Positions 26,242 to 38,800 of a stretch of DNA of 64,000 nt are shown in pieces (the stretch's first letter is position 1; the number at the start of each line of letters is the position of its first letter). The DNA lies in contig OZ004593.1 of NCBI GenBank assembly GCA_963924555.1, positions 248,001-312,000 on the forward strand. Reading direction: 5' to 3'. A program made the translations under genes and the position numbers. Below the pieces are notes generated by a model that worked only from the letters and a program-made list of their open reading frames with translations, had not been told where the DNA came from and did no database searches. Origin of the DNA: Crambe crambe. Its lineage: Eukaryota; Porifera; Demospongiae; Poecilosclerida; Crambeidae.

Positions 26242-27037
26242 ATGTTTCCATCTGTCGTTGCAGGGAGCATTCTATTGCTGGTGGGTTTCCCTAAATGGGC
26301 GGCCTTCACCATCAGCCTCTTGGGATTCCTGGGAATGGGAGGACTCCGGTATTGCAGGCTCGTCTATTATACTTTACCCAGGGACTTAAAGTGAGCATGA
26401 GATAAAGCTACTGTTTGCTACAACTTCATCAGGTTACTTTCAATATATGCTAAAGTAGGGAAAATGATGTATCCAGTGGTGAAGAATCAGTTATATGTCT
26501 CAGAATGTTCCAAAAGATTGCTTGAAAGTCCCCGAATAGATTGGCAATTATGTTAGAAGACAAAGAAATCACCTTTTAACTTGATGGCTCATGTCTAACA
26601 GGGTGGCCAACCTCCTGTGTAGCACCACTAACCTGCAGTGTGGTGACACCGTATTGGGAATACCTTCCGCTGGAAAGGAGAGAATGTGGATCTTGCAGCT
26701 GAGGGATGTGGTGGTGTATGGTGTTGAGGTGCCAGGGAATGAGTGACGTGCAGGAATGGCGGCCATTGTAGGCACACAGGATTCCATTGACCTCTCTGGA
26801 CTTGCCCAGCAGCTGTTCCTGTCTCTCCCCACATATGCTGTGCCCCTGTTCATCAGGTTTATCCCTTCAATTGAACTTATTGCCTTATTCAAGTTAAAGA
26901 AGGTGAAGCTAAGGAATGAAGGTTTCAACATCTCCCTGCCTGACCCTATCTTCATGTTGGATACTTCATGCAAGGTCTACCAACCACTCACAGAGGAAAG
27001 CTACCAACAGTTGCAGAATGGGACTGCTAGGGTATAA
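26242..27037 (+). pseudogene. SLC27 copy B, truncated pseudogene
   Basis: Exon 1 is recognisable (MFPS then VAGSILLLVGFPKWAAFTIS) but has lost 18 bp relative to copy D. Exon 2 begins with the usual KLLSIYAKVGKMMYPV sequence but carries a one-base deletion near 26506 and in-frame stops. Near 26650 the sequence jumps from the middle of exon 2 (GGTGACACC) directly to exon 5 (FRWKGENV). A further deletion removes the STTEVESVMAR part, and a stop lies in the conserved PGNE block near 26742. From 26756 the last 93 codons are intact and similar to the functional copies. Introns 2 to 4 and the AMP-binding core are gone. Confidence 0.93.
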
Positions 27038-27096
27038 ATATCATGTCGCTGAACACTTAAATATGCTGTTAACATTATAGGTTTGTGTTGTCTTAG

Positions 27097-27436
27097 TACA
27101 GGGGTTTTCAGGTTGGTTGACCAGTAGAATTTGCACATGTGCAAGATAAATTCAAGCGAGCACAATATACTGTCATATAAATGCAATGATCTTAAATTTT
27201 GCGAGCACGAATTTAATTCTGCACAGTCGGCAAATTTTGTGTCAACCAACCTGAAAACCCCTGTACGTACAGAGGTTTTCAGGTTGGTTGACCAGTAGAA
27301 TTTGCGCATGTGCGAGATAAATTCAAGCGAGCAAGATATTCTGTGATACAAATGCAATAGTCTTAATTTTAGCGAGCGCGAATTTAATTCTGCACTGTCA
27401 GCAAATTTTGTGTCAACCAACCTGAAAACCTCTGTA
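27097..27436. mobile_element. Two head-to-tail copies of a 169-bp palindromic MITE
   Basis: Copies at 27097-27265 and 27268-27436 each start TACAGnGGTTTTCAGGTTGG and end with the inverted complement (CCAACCTGAAAACC..CTGTA), giving terminal inverted repeats over 20 bp long. The termini with flanking TA fit a Tc1/mariner-type element without a transposase gene. The copies are about 85-90% alike by eye and are separated by cg. Copy 1 TIRs are AGGGG, copy 2 TIRs AGAGG, each matched within the element. They lie between SLC27 copies B and C. Confidence 0.88.
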
Positions 27437-27493
27437 CCTTGTCATGCACATGCACACATAGTGCGCATGCGTAGTCTGGTTGATCACGTTAGA

Positions 27494-29675
27494 ATGGTGT
27501 TTCCATCTCGAGCTGTATTCGTGTCGAGCGTTGCAGGGAGCATTTTATTGCTGGTGGGCTTCCCTAAATGGGCAGCCTTGACCATCAGCTTCTTGGGGTT
27601 CCTGGGAATGGGAGGACTCCAGTACTGCAGGCTCGTCTATCGCACTTTACCCAGGGATTTAAAGTGAGCTCATAAAGCTAACTTGCTAATTAGCTATTAT
27701 TAGTTATTATACAGGTTACTTTCAAAGTATGCTAAAGTAGGGAAAATGATCTATCCAGTGATGAAGAATCAGTTATATATCTCAGACATGTTCCAAAAGA
27801 TTGCTAGAAAGTTCCCAAATAGATTGGCAATTGTGTTTGAAGACAAAAAAATCACCTTTAAAGAGCTTGACGAGATGTCCAACAGGGTGGCCAACCTTCT
27901 GCGTAGCACCACCAACCTGCAGCGTGGTGACACCATAGCTGTCTTCATGGAGAACTGTCCTGAATATATAGTAGTCTACCTGGGTCTCTCTAAGATAGGG
28001 GTCACTGCAGCCTTCATTAATCACAATCTCACTGGTGACAGTCTTGCACACTGCATTCGTATCGCCAACTCCTCTGGTGTCATCTTCAGTACTTCACTAG
28101 CTGATGCTGTATCTGAAGTCCTCCCTAATATTGACCACACAGTCAATGAGATTCTTTATCACATTGGTGAAGAATGTTCTCTGTCTCAAGCGAAAGACCT
28201 GATGAATGAGAGCGAGAATGCATCCTCTGATGATCCTCCACCTCTATCAGGAAAATCTATTAATGGTACAGTTATTATGTCTACAAATTCAATATGTATT
28301 TTAGTGGAAGTGATCTCTATTGCATTGCTATTGTAGACATCACCTGCAAAATGTACACCTCAGGAACAACTGGTCTACCAAAGGCATGCAATATCAAACA
28401 GTTCAAGTGAGACTTTATTGAGTATAATGGCTCCTTCCTCTATTCCTCTATCTCTTCTATCACCATCCCCAGGTTCATCATATCTATGTGTGGTATGGGA
28501 ACGGTTGGTAATGTTACGGCAGAGGACAGGGTTTTTGTGGTCCTTCCTCTTTACCATGCCAGCGGGATGATGATAGGTGTAGGTCAGATGTTTTCCAGTG
28601 GTGCCACTATTGTTCTAAAAAAAAAATTCTCGGCCACCAATTTCTTTGCAGATTGCATCAAATACAAATGCACAGTAAGTGTTTAGTTCATAGGGCTAGG
28701 TAGGGTTTTATAATCATACATATCAACTGTGTCTAGGTATTCATCTATGTTGGTGAGGTTTGTCGTTATTTACTGGCTCAGCCTAGCAGATCAACTGACA
28801 TCCAACACTCCATTCGTGTAGTCATTGGAAATGGTCTTCGTGCTGAAATATGGACAGACTTTAAAAAAAGGTTCCAAATCCCCACGATAGCTGAGTTTTA
28901 CGGTTCCACTGAAGGAAACATCGGATTCTTCAATTTCTCTAACAAGGTCGGAGCTGTTGGGTCAATTACTAGGGTTTTACCCATTGACAATGGCATTGCC
29001 ATTATTAAAAGAGACCAGGAGACAGGGGAATACTTGAGAGACAGCAATGGGTTCTGCATGAGAGCTGCAATCAATGAACCAGGTGAAGTGGTGAGGAAAG
29101 TCAATGAAAAAGATCCAGCAAGCATTCCTGCAACGTACGATAATGCCACTGCTACTAATAAGAAGATTTTGAAGAATGTGTTCACTGCTGGGGATAAGTA
29201 CTATCTCTCTGGAGACATCCTTCGAATGGATGAAGATGGGTTCGTGTATTTCTGTGATCGTACTGGGGATACCTTCCGCTGGAAAGGAGAGAATGTGTCC
29301 ACGACTGAGGTGGAATCAGTGATGGCTAGGATCTTGCAGCTGAGGGATGTGGTGGTGTATGGTGTTGAGGTGCCAGGGAGTGAGGGACGTGCAGGAATGG
29401 CGGCCATTGCAGGTGCACAGGATTCCATTGACCTCTCTGGACTTGCTCAGCAGCTGTTCTTGTCTCTCCCCACATACGCCGTACCCCTGTTCATCAGGTT
29501 AATCCCTTCAGTTGAGCTTACTGGCTCCTTCAAAATGAAGAAGGTGAAGCTAAGGAATGAAAGTTTCAATGTCTCTCTGCCTGACCCCATCTTCATGTTG
29601 GATACCTCACGCAAGGTCTATCAACCACTCACAGAAGAAATCTACCAACAGTTGCAGAGTGGGACTAAATTTTAG
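27494..29675 (+). CDS. SLC27 family fatty acid transporter / acyl-CoA synthetase, copy C
   Basis: Five exons: 27494..27663, 27715..28265, 28337..28406, 28473..28674 and 28737..29675, giving 643 residues with GT-AG introns. Exon lengths 170, 551, 70 and 202 are identical to copy A and nearly identical to D, showing descent from one duplicated gene. It carries the N-terminal membrane segment, YTSGTTGLPKA AMP-binding loop, VVLPLYHASGMMIGVGQ, EFYGSTEGNIGF and the CDRTGDTFRWKGENVS FATP signature. Compared with A it has a KEKDPAS insertion-type loop after the GEVV block. An NRF1-like TGCGCATGCG at 27462-27471 precedes the start by 23 bp. Confidence 0.94.
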
Positions 29676-29781
29676 TCGTGTGAACTTGAAAGTTCAATTC
29701 ACAATTTAATGCGCATGCGTAGTCCCAGACTCCCTAAAAATTGCGTGGGCTATTGCGCTGGAAGTGAAATTTGCAGTAATA

Positions 29782-32752
29782 ATGTTTCCATCTCGGGCTG
29801 TGTTCGTGTCGAGCGTTGCAGGGAGCATTCTATTGCTGGTGGGTTTACCTAAATGGGCGGCCTTCACCATCAGCCTCTTGGGATTCCTGGGAATGGGAGG
29901 ACTCCGGTATTGCAGGCTTGTCTATCGCACTTTACCCAGGGACTTAAAGTGAGCATGAGATAAAGCTAGCTTGTTAATTACTTAATTACATTATACAGGT
30001 TACTTCCAATATATGCTAAAGTAGGGAAAATGATGTATCCAGTGATGAAGAATCAGTTATATATCTCGGACATGTTCCATAAGATTGCTCGAAAGTCCCC
30101 GAATAGATTAGCAATTGTGTTTGAAGACAAAGAAATCACCTTTAAAGAGCTTGATGAGATGTCCAACAGGGTGGCCAACCTCCTGCGTAGCACCACCAAC
30201 CTGCAGCGTGGTGACACCATAGCCGTCTTCATGGAGAACTGTCCTGAATATATAGTAATCTTCCTGGGTCTCTCTAAGATAGGGGTCACTGCAGCCTTCA
30301 TTAATCACAATCTCACTGGTGACAGTCTTGCACACTGCATTCGTATCGCCAACTCCTCTGGTGTCATCTTCAGTACTTCACTAGCTGATGCTGTATCTGA
30401 AGTCCTCCCTAATATTGACCACACAGTCAATGAGATTCTTTATCACATTGGTGAAGAATGTTCTCTGTCTCAAGCGAAAGACCTGATGAATGAGAGCGAG
30501 AATGCATCCTCTGATGATCCTCCACCTCTATCAGGAAAATCCATTAATGGTACAGTTATTATGTGTACAAATTCAACATGTATTTTAGTGGAAGTGATCT
30601 CTATTGCATTGCTATTGTAGACATCACCTGCAAAATGTACACCTCAGGAACAACTGGTCTACCAAAGGCATGCAATATCAAACAGTTCAAGTGAGACTTT
30701 ATTGTGTATAATGACAAAGCATAGCTCCTTCCTCTATTCCTCTATCTCTTCTATCACCATCCCCAGGTTCATCTTATCTATGTGTGCTCTGGGAACGATT
30801 GGTAGTGTTACGGCAGAGGATAGGGTTTTTGTGGTCCTTCCTCTTTACCATGGCAGTGGGATGATGATAGGTGTAGGTCAAATGCTTTTCAGTGGTGCCA
30901 CCATTGTTCTCAAAAAAAAATTCTCAGCCACCAATTTCTTCACAGATTGCATCAAACACAAATGCACAGTAAGTGTTTAGTTCATAGGCTTTCCTTTTTC
31001 TTTGAATCGAGTCTGTCCCACGAGACTAGTGGCAGACATTTTTATCTCATAACTGACTAGCAAATCTGTTATTTAGCTTTCTCTCTTGATGTTGGTCTCT
31101 TGATGCTCAGAACGTAGAATTAGTGTCAAAAAAAATGGAGTGAGAGGAGTGCAGTGCGGTGAACTGCAGTACGTATGGTGCAGTGAATTGACTTGCATAC
31201 AGTGAATTAAGTGCAGTGAATCTTTTGTTATCACAAACATAATGATTGAAAAATATGACCACAATTTGGTAACTTGACCACAGGAATATTTCAGAAGTCT
31301 ATAAGCTAAAGTCATCATTGGTACTCAATATTTCTCTCCTGCTCTGGGTCCACAAAAACTCCACATATTCTTCATTGGGTACTGGACCATCTTCAGTCAC
31401 CACCCTGTCAGAACCGAACACAATCGCAGCCCTCAGCAGCTGTTCATTTCAGGCAGGCTCATGCTTCTGGAGCAAGGAAGGAATATATTGCGCCAATTTG
31501 TAAGTCCGTCATTCAGTGCGGCTGAGGATGGTCCAGTACCTAATGAATTCATTCTGTGTGGCTTGTATTGCTCAGATAAAGTGGCATTTAATTGCATTTG
31601 AAAATATTATACTGGTAAAAGGCCATAGTATGCAGCAGTGCATTTACTACTTAATTCATGTTCACTGCACTTAATTGACTGCATGCCAGTCAAATCACTG
31701 CACCATACTGCAGTCACTGTACTCTGGTCACTGCACTTTTTTTTTTGATACTAATTCTGCTCCATACATAGGGCTAGGGTTTTTATAATCATACATATCA
31801 ACTGTGTTAGGTATTCATCTATGTTGGTGAGGTTTGTCGTTATTTACTGGCTCAGCCTAGCAGATCAACTGACATCCAACACTCCATTCATGTAGTCATT
31901 GGAAATGGTCTTCGTGCTGAAATATGGACAGACTTTAAAAAAAGGTTCCAAATCCCCACAATAGTCGAGTTTTATGGTTCTACTGAAGGAAACATTGCAT
32001 TCTTCAATTTCTCTAACAAGGTTGGAGCCGTTGGGTCAATTACTAGGGTTTTACCCATTGACAATGGCATTACCATCATTAAAAGAGACCAGGAGACAGG
32101 GAAATACTTGAGAGACAGCAATGGGTTCTGCATGAGAGCTGCAATCAATGAACCAGGTGAAGTGGTGAGGAAAGTCAATGAAAAAGATCCAGCAAGCATT
32201 CCTGCAACGTACGATAATGCCACTGCTACTAATAAGAAGATTTTGAAGAATGTGTTCACTGCTGGGGATAAGTACTATCTCTCTGGAGACATCCTTCGAA
32301 TGGATGAAGATGGGTTCGTGTATTTCTGTGATCGTACTGGGGATACCTTCCGCTGGAAAGGAGAGAATGTGTCCACGACTGAGGTGGAGTCAGTGATGGC
32401 TAGGATCTTGCAGTTGAGGGATGTGGTGGTGTATGGTGTTGAGGTGCCAGGGAGTGAGGGACGTGCAGGAATGGCGGCCATTGTAGGTACACAGGATTCC
32501 ATCGACCTCTCTGGACTTGTTCAGCAACTGTTTCTGTCTCTCCCCACATATGCCATGCCCCTGTTCATCAGGTTAATCCCTTCAGTTGAGCTTACTGGCT
32601 CCTTCAAAATGAAGAAGGTGAAGCTAAGGAATGAAAGTTTCAATATCTCCCTGCCTGACCCCATCTTCATGTTGGATACCTCACGCAAGGTCTATCAACC
32701 ACTCACAGAGGAAATTTACCAACGGTTGCAGAGTGGGACTATTAGAATATAG
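29782..32752 (+). CDS. SLC27 family fatty acid transporter / acyl-CoA synthetase, copy D
   Basis: Five exons: 29782..29948, 29999..30549, 30621..30690, 30767..30968 and 31811..32752, giving 643 residues. It is close to copy C throughout, including most intron bases, so the C/D duplication is recent. The start lacks one codon (MFPS instead of MVFPS). Intron 4 is 842 nt instead of 62 nt because of an inserted inverted-repeat element. All functional motifs are intact: SGTTGLPKA, EFYGSTEGNIAF and CDRTGDTFRWKGENVS. An NRF1-like TGCGCATGCG lies at 29710-29719. The 3' end is 112 bp from the next gene. Confidence 0.94.
30983..31772. mobile_element. Non-autonomous inverted-repeat element inserted in SLC27-D intron 4
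   Basis: Compared with copy C intron 4, about 780 bp are inserted here, and the hexamer catagg occurs at both junctions (30983-30988 and 31767-31772), a possible target-site duplication. Inside are two inverted arms: about 31115-31228 (tagaattagtgtcaaaaaaa, then repeated tgcagtgaat-type words) and about 31650-31759, its reverse complement (gatactaattctgc). A second, nested pair of inverted 26-mers lies at about 31369-31394 and 31522-31547, around tactggaccatc. No transposase-like ORF is present. The class is uncertain. Confidence 0.75.
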
Positions 32753-32864
32753 AAGAAAGAGCATGAAAAAGTGCACCTCTTACTTTTATCTAATTATACG
32801 AATTAAATTAGAATAAATTCGAAAAAGATTTAAAAATTAGTTTGCTCCTTAGGAGAAAGATAGC

Positions 32865-35800
32865 ATGGAAGATTTGAGCCAACCTCCTCAGAAGCAGCTA
32901 GGGCCACGAGAATCAGAACTACAAGCTTCATCTTCTTGGCCTACTGGAAGTGAAGGCTTCTCACAAGGCATAACTCAAACGCTGTCCCAGGACATGGATT
33001 CTATACTCTCTGAACGCGGACTGTCTCAGGTCCTGCCTGATGCCATCCAGGCTGACCTGTCAGGGGGAGAAGCACCCATTGTCATTTCACAACAAGTGGA
33101 TGTGGTCACTGTGGAAGAGGAGGAGGAAGAAGAGGAGATAACCGATGAGGATGAATTGGAAGTAGACTCTATAAAAGCAAGGGTTAATCCATCTGGGCAT
33201 ATTCAAGATGAAGAAGTTGCCATAGGAGCAGTTGAGATTACTGTGTGGAGTACGGATCAAGAACCCTTAGAATCTGAAATGATTAGTCAATCGTCCTTGG
33301 ATGCTAAAAAAGCTTCTTCCTCTATGAGCAGCTACCCTGACTCATCAAAGGAGCTTGACAAAGTGAGTGATTTAAGGACTGATGATGGGAGAGCTAGGGC
33401 TAGGGCTAGGGCTAGTGCCGGAGAGTGTGATGACCCTTTACCAAACAATGATATTGAGGTACCTATGGTAGTAGAGGAAGTATCTTGTGTTGGAGAAGTT
33501 GGGATGACAGATGTCGGGGTTTCAGGTGATGTTGAAATGGAAGGAATCGTGCCATCATGTGAAGATGACCTTTCTGATGCTGTGGTTAGTAGTAGTGATG
33601 CCTGCAGTGTTAGTAACCATGACTGTGTTCCTGAAGTCAATGGCACTAATGTCTCGAAGCCTCAAGTGAGAAAACGAGCAGTTGTCATTCCTCGAGAAAT
33701 GGATACCACATTAGAAGCTTTTTCTCATGATGGACTACCCACAGTGAAAAAACCTATCCCACATTTCTTGCATCACTCTCAAGGTGCAGAAAAAATTGTG
33801 TATGAAGTGGTTCTTGCTGATAAACTCCCAGAAAAGGATATTCTGAATTGTGAAAATGCTCCGGATTCCCAGTCCACTCAAACTGATTCTGGCTCCAATT
33901 TACAAGAGCTGCAAGCTAATCCCAGTGTCCCATGCTCCAGCCCTCAGCCAGTTCCCTCAGTTTCAGCAGGTCCCCATCTTTCCTCTATGGATGCTCTCTG
34001 TTCATCTCTGCCACCTTCTGCTCCAGGACCACCAAAAACACCCTCTCCAAGCGCGCCTCTCTTAAGATCATTGCTATCTGCAGCATCTCCCATTTACCAC
34101 CAACCGAAAATGCGAAGACCTCAGAAATGCCTTTCTCCTCGCAAGGGTGCTTCAACTTCAGCTAAGGGCAAGCAGAAAGCCAGTGCTGACTCAAACAAAG
34201 AGAAGGTTGATTACGATTTCATGTATGAATCAGACAGTGAAGCAAGTTTGGATTCTGAGATTATTAGACTGGAATCACTCCCCTGGTTGCAGAAAGTAGT
34301 CACCCCTTTGTCTCAGTTAGGAGAGGAAGGGATGGGACCAAGTGAGGAAAAAGCGAATTTGAGGGAAGATGAGGTGACTTGGCAGAAGGAAACTGATCTC
34401 ACTTTACCAAGCCCCAAATCATTGGCTCAACCTGATGATTTCACATCTCTGGCTCAACCACCCTCATCTCCACATGCTGGTACTGGAACCCAACTGTCTG
34501 CATCTCCACATGCTACTCAACCTTCTGCAGCTCCACAGGCTGATACCGAAACCCAACCTTCTGCATCTCCACATGCTGGTACCGAAATCCAACCATCTGC
34601 ATCTCCACATGCTGGTACCGAAACCCAACCTTCTGCATCTCCACATGCTGGTACCGAAATCCAACCTTCTGCATCTCCACATGCTGGTACCGAAACCCAA
34701 CCGTCTGCATCTCCACATGCTGGTACCGAAACCCGACTCTCTGCATCTCTACATGCTGGTACCGAAATTCAACCGTCTGCATCTCCACATGCTGGTACCG
34801 AAACCCAACTTTCTGGATCTCCACATGCTGGTACCGAAACCCAACCATCTGCATCTCCGCATGCTGGTACCGAAACCCAACCATCTGCATCTCCACATGC
34901 TGGTACCGAAACCCAACTCTCTGCATCTCTACATGCTGGTACCGAAATTCAACCGTCTGCATCTCCACATGCTGGTACCGAAACCCAACCTTCTGCATCT
35001 CCACATGCTGGTACCGAAATCCAACCTTCTGCATCTCCACATGCTGGTACCGAAACCCAACTTTCTGCATCTCTACATGCTGGTACCGAAATTCAACCTT
35101 CTGCATCTCTACATATAGGTACCAAAACCCAACTTTCTGGATCTCCACATGCTGGTACCGAAACCCAACCATCTGCATCTCTGCATGCTGGTACCGTAAC
35201 TCAACCTTCTGCAGCTCCACATGTGGATACTGGAATGGAAGCCTCTTCATCTCCACATACCAGTACTGGAATGGAACTATCCTCACCTCCACATGCCAGG
35301 ACTGGAATAAAACTCTCCTTACCTCCACATGCTAGTATTGGAATGGAGGTCTCCTCACCTCCACATGACAATACTGGAATGGAACTCTTCTCGCCTCCAC
35401 ATGCCAGTACTGCAATGGAAGTCTTCTTGCCTCCATCTACCGGTACTGAAATGAAACGCTCTTCACCTCCACATGCTGGTACTGGAATGGAACTCTCATC
35501 ATCTCCACATATCAGTACAGGAATGGAACTCTCCTCACCCCCACATGCTGGTACTGGAATGGAACTATCATCACCTCCACATGTCAGTACTGGAATGGAA
35601 CTCTTCTCATCTCCACATGCCAACACAGGAACCCAACTTTCCTTACCTCCATCCACCAATCAACTTTTAAATTCAAACTTGCAAGATCCTCCCACAATTG
35701 CTATCAGCAACATGGCCCCACACCCTACGTTGTCTTTTAGTATCTCTCCTTTTGCTGCTCCCTCAACTCCTCCTCCAGCGTCCCTCCCACACTTTCTGAA

Positions 35801-38800
35801 GAACTCCTCTGACTTCAGGAATCTGGTGAAATTAGCCACTTGGTCCAAGATGTCACACACTGTCAATGATGGAGCCCAGAGCCAATTATCACAGGAGAAC
35901 GATGGAGCCCAGAACCAATTATCACAAGAGAGTGAAGGAGCCCAGAGCCAATTATCACAGGAGAACGAGAACCAATTATCACAGGAGAACAAAGGAGCCT
36001 TATCACAGGAGTCCATCACAAGTGCTCAAATTGATACTGCATCTCCAAAAGAGGATGGATCTGGTAAAGGGTCTCCTTTTGACAATGATGGGGTAGTATT
36101 GGTGGAAGTTCAGAAGGACCTTGTCCAGGATGAGGAGGAAGTAGAAAATGGGGATATAGTGACTGAGGGTGATGGAGAGGATGTTCCAGGGGGTGTGGTG
36201 ACTGAGAGTGATGGAGGGGATGTTCCAGGAGGTGTGGCAGTGGGAGATGGAATTGGTAAGGACATGGAGGAGAGAGGTGAAGATGAAGAAGATCAGCAGA
36301 CACCAGACACACCAAATACACTGATAGTGAACGTGGTGGACTCTCAATCACCCATCCAGAATGTGCACGAGACCAACCAAGAAGAAGAGTTGGACCTTGA
36401 AGATGAAAACAGTGAGTTATAATTATGATCTGTTGTCTAGAAAGGGAGTTATCTTCCTGTAATCCCAGTGGGAAGCTAGTTGGTTTGGGTATAACAAAGG
36501 AAGAGGGAAATCTCTAATCATACCCCCCCTGTTTGTGCTAGTTCACTCTAGTTGGAGCCAGGCAGTCTAGCTAATACTAGCACATTGTTAAGGATTCTGT
36601 GGGTAAAGCCTGATCTCTGTTTGTGGTTAAGTTTTCTCTCTATGTTTGGAGAGTGTGACCTCTTGAGTTCAATATCCTTTTCTCATTGCCGCCTCATTGA
36701 TTAACATAATATCTTCTTATTGTTGCCAAACTTCTATTTGAAGTCATCACCTCAACTGTTGTAGATTTAGTTACTCCCAAGTCTTTCATATCAGAGCTAG
36801 AGAGGAATTAGTGGCTCTCTTTGGTTTCCAGCTCATTTTTATCTTTACTTTAGTGGAGGACGATGTCCAACTGATTTCCTCCATCAGTAATCGGAAGAGA
36901 CCACATTCCCCTCCTTCTTCTCCTGTCCCCAAGGAAAAGTTCCTCAGATTGCACCTTCCTCAGAGGAATGCCACCGTCCATATCACCCCCCTCGATCCCA
37001 GCCTGCAGACAAAGGCAAAGATGCAAGTAACTATAACAAACATGGTAAGTGATGGATCTAGGATTGGTTTTGCAGTAGAATTCTCTCTATGCTGCTAGCT
37101 CTGAGTATTACTTCAAGTTTGTCCCTTGAGCATCACAAAAGTCCTGCCATCCGGCCATGTATATATATGACTTGTTGCATTTCCATGTTTTGAATTCCGG
37201 GGGCCAAGTTATCAATAATCTAGAGGCATTCCTAAACACAATGCAATAGTGTCCTGGAGTTTGTATTACTAGAGCCCAATAACAACTGAAGGATATCTGC
37301 ATGGGTATTGTGCATTGCTCTGATGCAATATTAGGACATGTTTACAAATTGAACTGCTGAAGAGTGGAAACCTGGAATATATAGCTGATCATAAAGTGTA
37401 GAGGTTCCACTGTATGTCCACTATAATAGAGGTTCCACTGTATGTCCACTATTATAGAGGTTCCACTGTATGTCCACTATTATAGAGGTTCCACTGTATG
37501 TCCACTATTATAGAGGTTCCACTGTATGTCCACTATTATAGAGGTTCCACTGTATGTCCACTATTATAGAGGTTCCACTGTATGTCCACTATTATAGAGG
37601 TTCCACTGTATGTCCACTATTATAGAGGTTCCACTGTATCGAGATTTGATTTGAATATTGATAGTCAAATCTAGCAATGGGTGGAAGAAATTGAAAATTG
37701 TGTGACATCCCTTCTGCTAAGCTGTGGGAGCAGCTAAGAAAGCTTTATCCCCTTATAGTGGTGATGTGAGTTTACTGATGGCTGCTGTGTAGTGGGGAGA
37801 TGTGGTAACTTCAGTGTGTGTGTCGGGACTAAGTGGTGAGTGGTCCATCTGTGGTGAGAAACCTATCATTGCCCACTACTGCCCCCAGCCTCCATCAGCT
37901 GTTCAAACTCGATCTCAGTGGGCAGGCTCATGCCAACACAATATCACCAATGTACTAAATTCATTTACATTGGAGCCTATTGGCCATTTTGGAGAGGCTA
38001 CAACTAATGATACTGTGATTACTGTCTAGGTCTGGGGTGTGGCAGTACTGCAGTTGTGGCTGTCTAGTCATGTACTGTGTACTAACACACAAAACATGAA
38101 ATACACAAACTCCAGCTGAAAGATGATTCTGGTTTATAATTTTTTTGAGGGCTGCTTCTAACAATACTCTGGAAGTCCTTGCTTGGTTTTTCCCTTAAAG
38201 AGTAAGCTTTCGGAATGCTCTTGTAAACAGTGTTAAGGGAATGTACTTGGATATCAGTGTATATCTGTGGAAGCAAAAACATGTACCTGGTTGAGTCCAT
38301 ATAAAGGCATGGGGACTCTCTTCCTCTAATAAGTTCTTCCGAGAATGTGCCAGTGAAGAACTACCTGTGTTATTATTTTAACATGGTGTCAGATCCTAAC
38401 GGCATGAGTAATTGCTTTCAGAGTGCTACCTGCAATTGGGCATTGTTTTTAATTTGATTTTTCACAGGAACAGTCATCACTCTCTCCACAAGAACCATTC
38501 AATCTCCCTCCTCCTCCTCCTAAATCCACTTATGTCGCACCTAAACCTCATTCTTCTGCTGATCCAAAATCCACTCCTACCAACCTTGCACCTGAACTTA
38601 GCAACTCTCCTTTGTCTGATCATCCTTACCTTGGTCCACCATCTTCAACTCCTCCCATCACTTGCAACATTGACCTCACTGCTGCTCCTCCTCCTCCCTT
38701 TTCTTCATCTGTCACAATCCAACAAGATCTCCATTCCCATTCCAGCATTCCTTCCGTGTCAGTGATAACTGAACAAGATCTCCATTCCCATTCCAATGTT

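Noticed and set aside
31318-31503. 61-codon ORF inside the SLC27-D intron element considered as a transposase fragment
   Set aside because: Too short, no DDE/DDD or zinc-finger motif, and it spans an inverted repeat.
34513-35328. A 271-codon minus-strand ORF and a 227-codon plus-strand ORF over the 36-bp repeats
   Set aside because: Shadows of the minisatellite. No start context, no splice continuity and no similarity outside the repeat.
37400-37640. Regularly spaced repeats considered as a CRISPR array
   Set aside because: The units are contiguous 28-bp copies without unique spacers, inside an intron of an animal gene.
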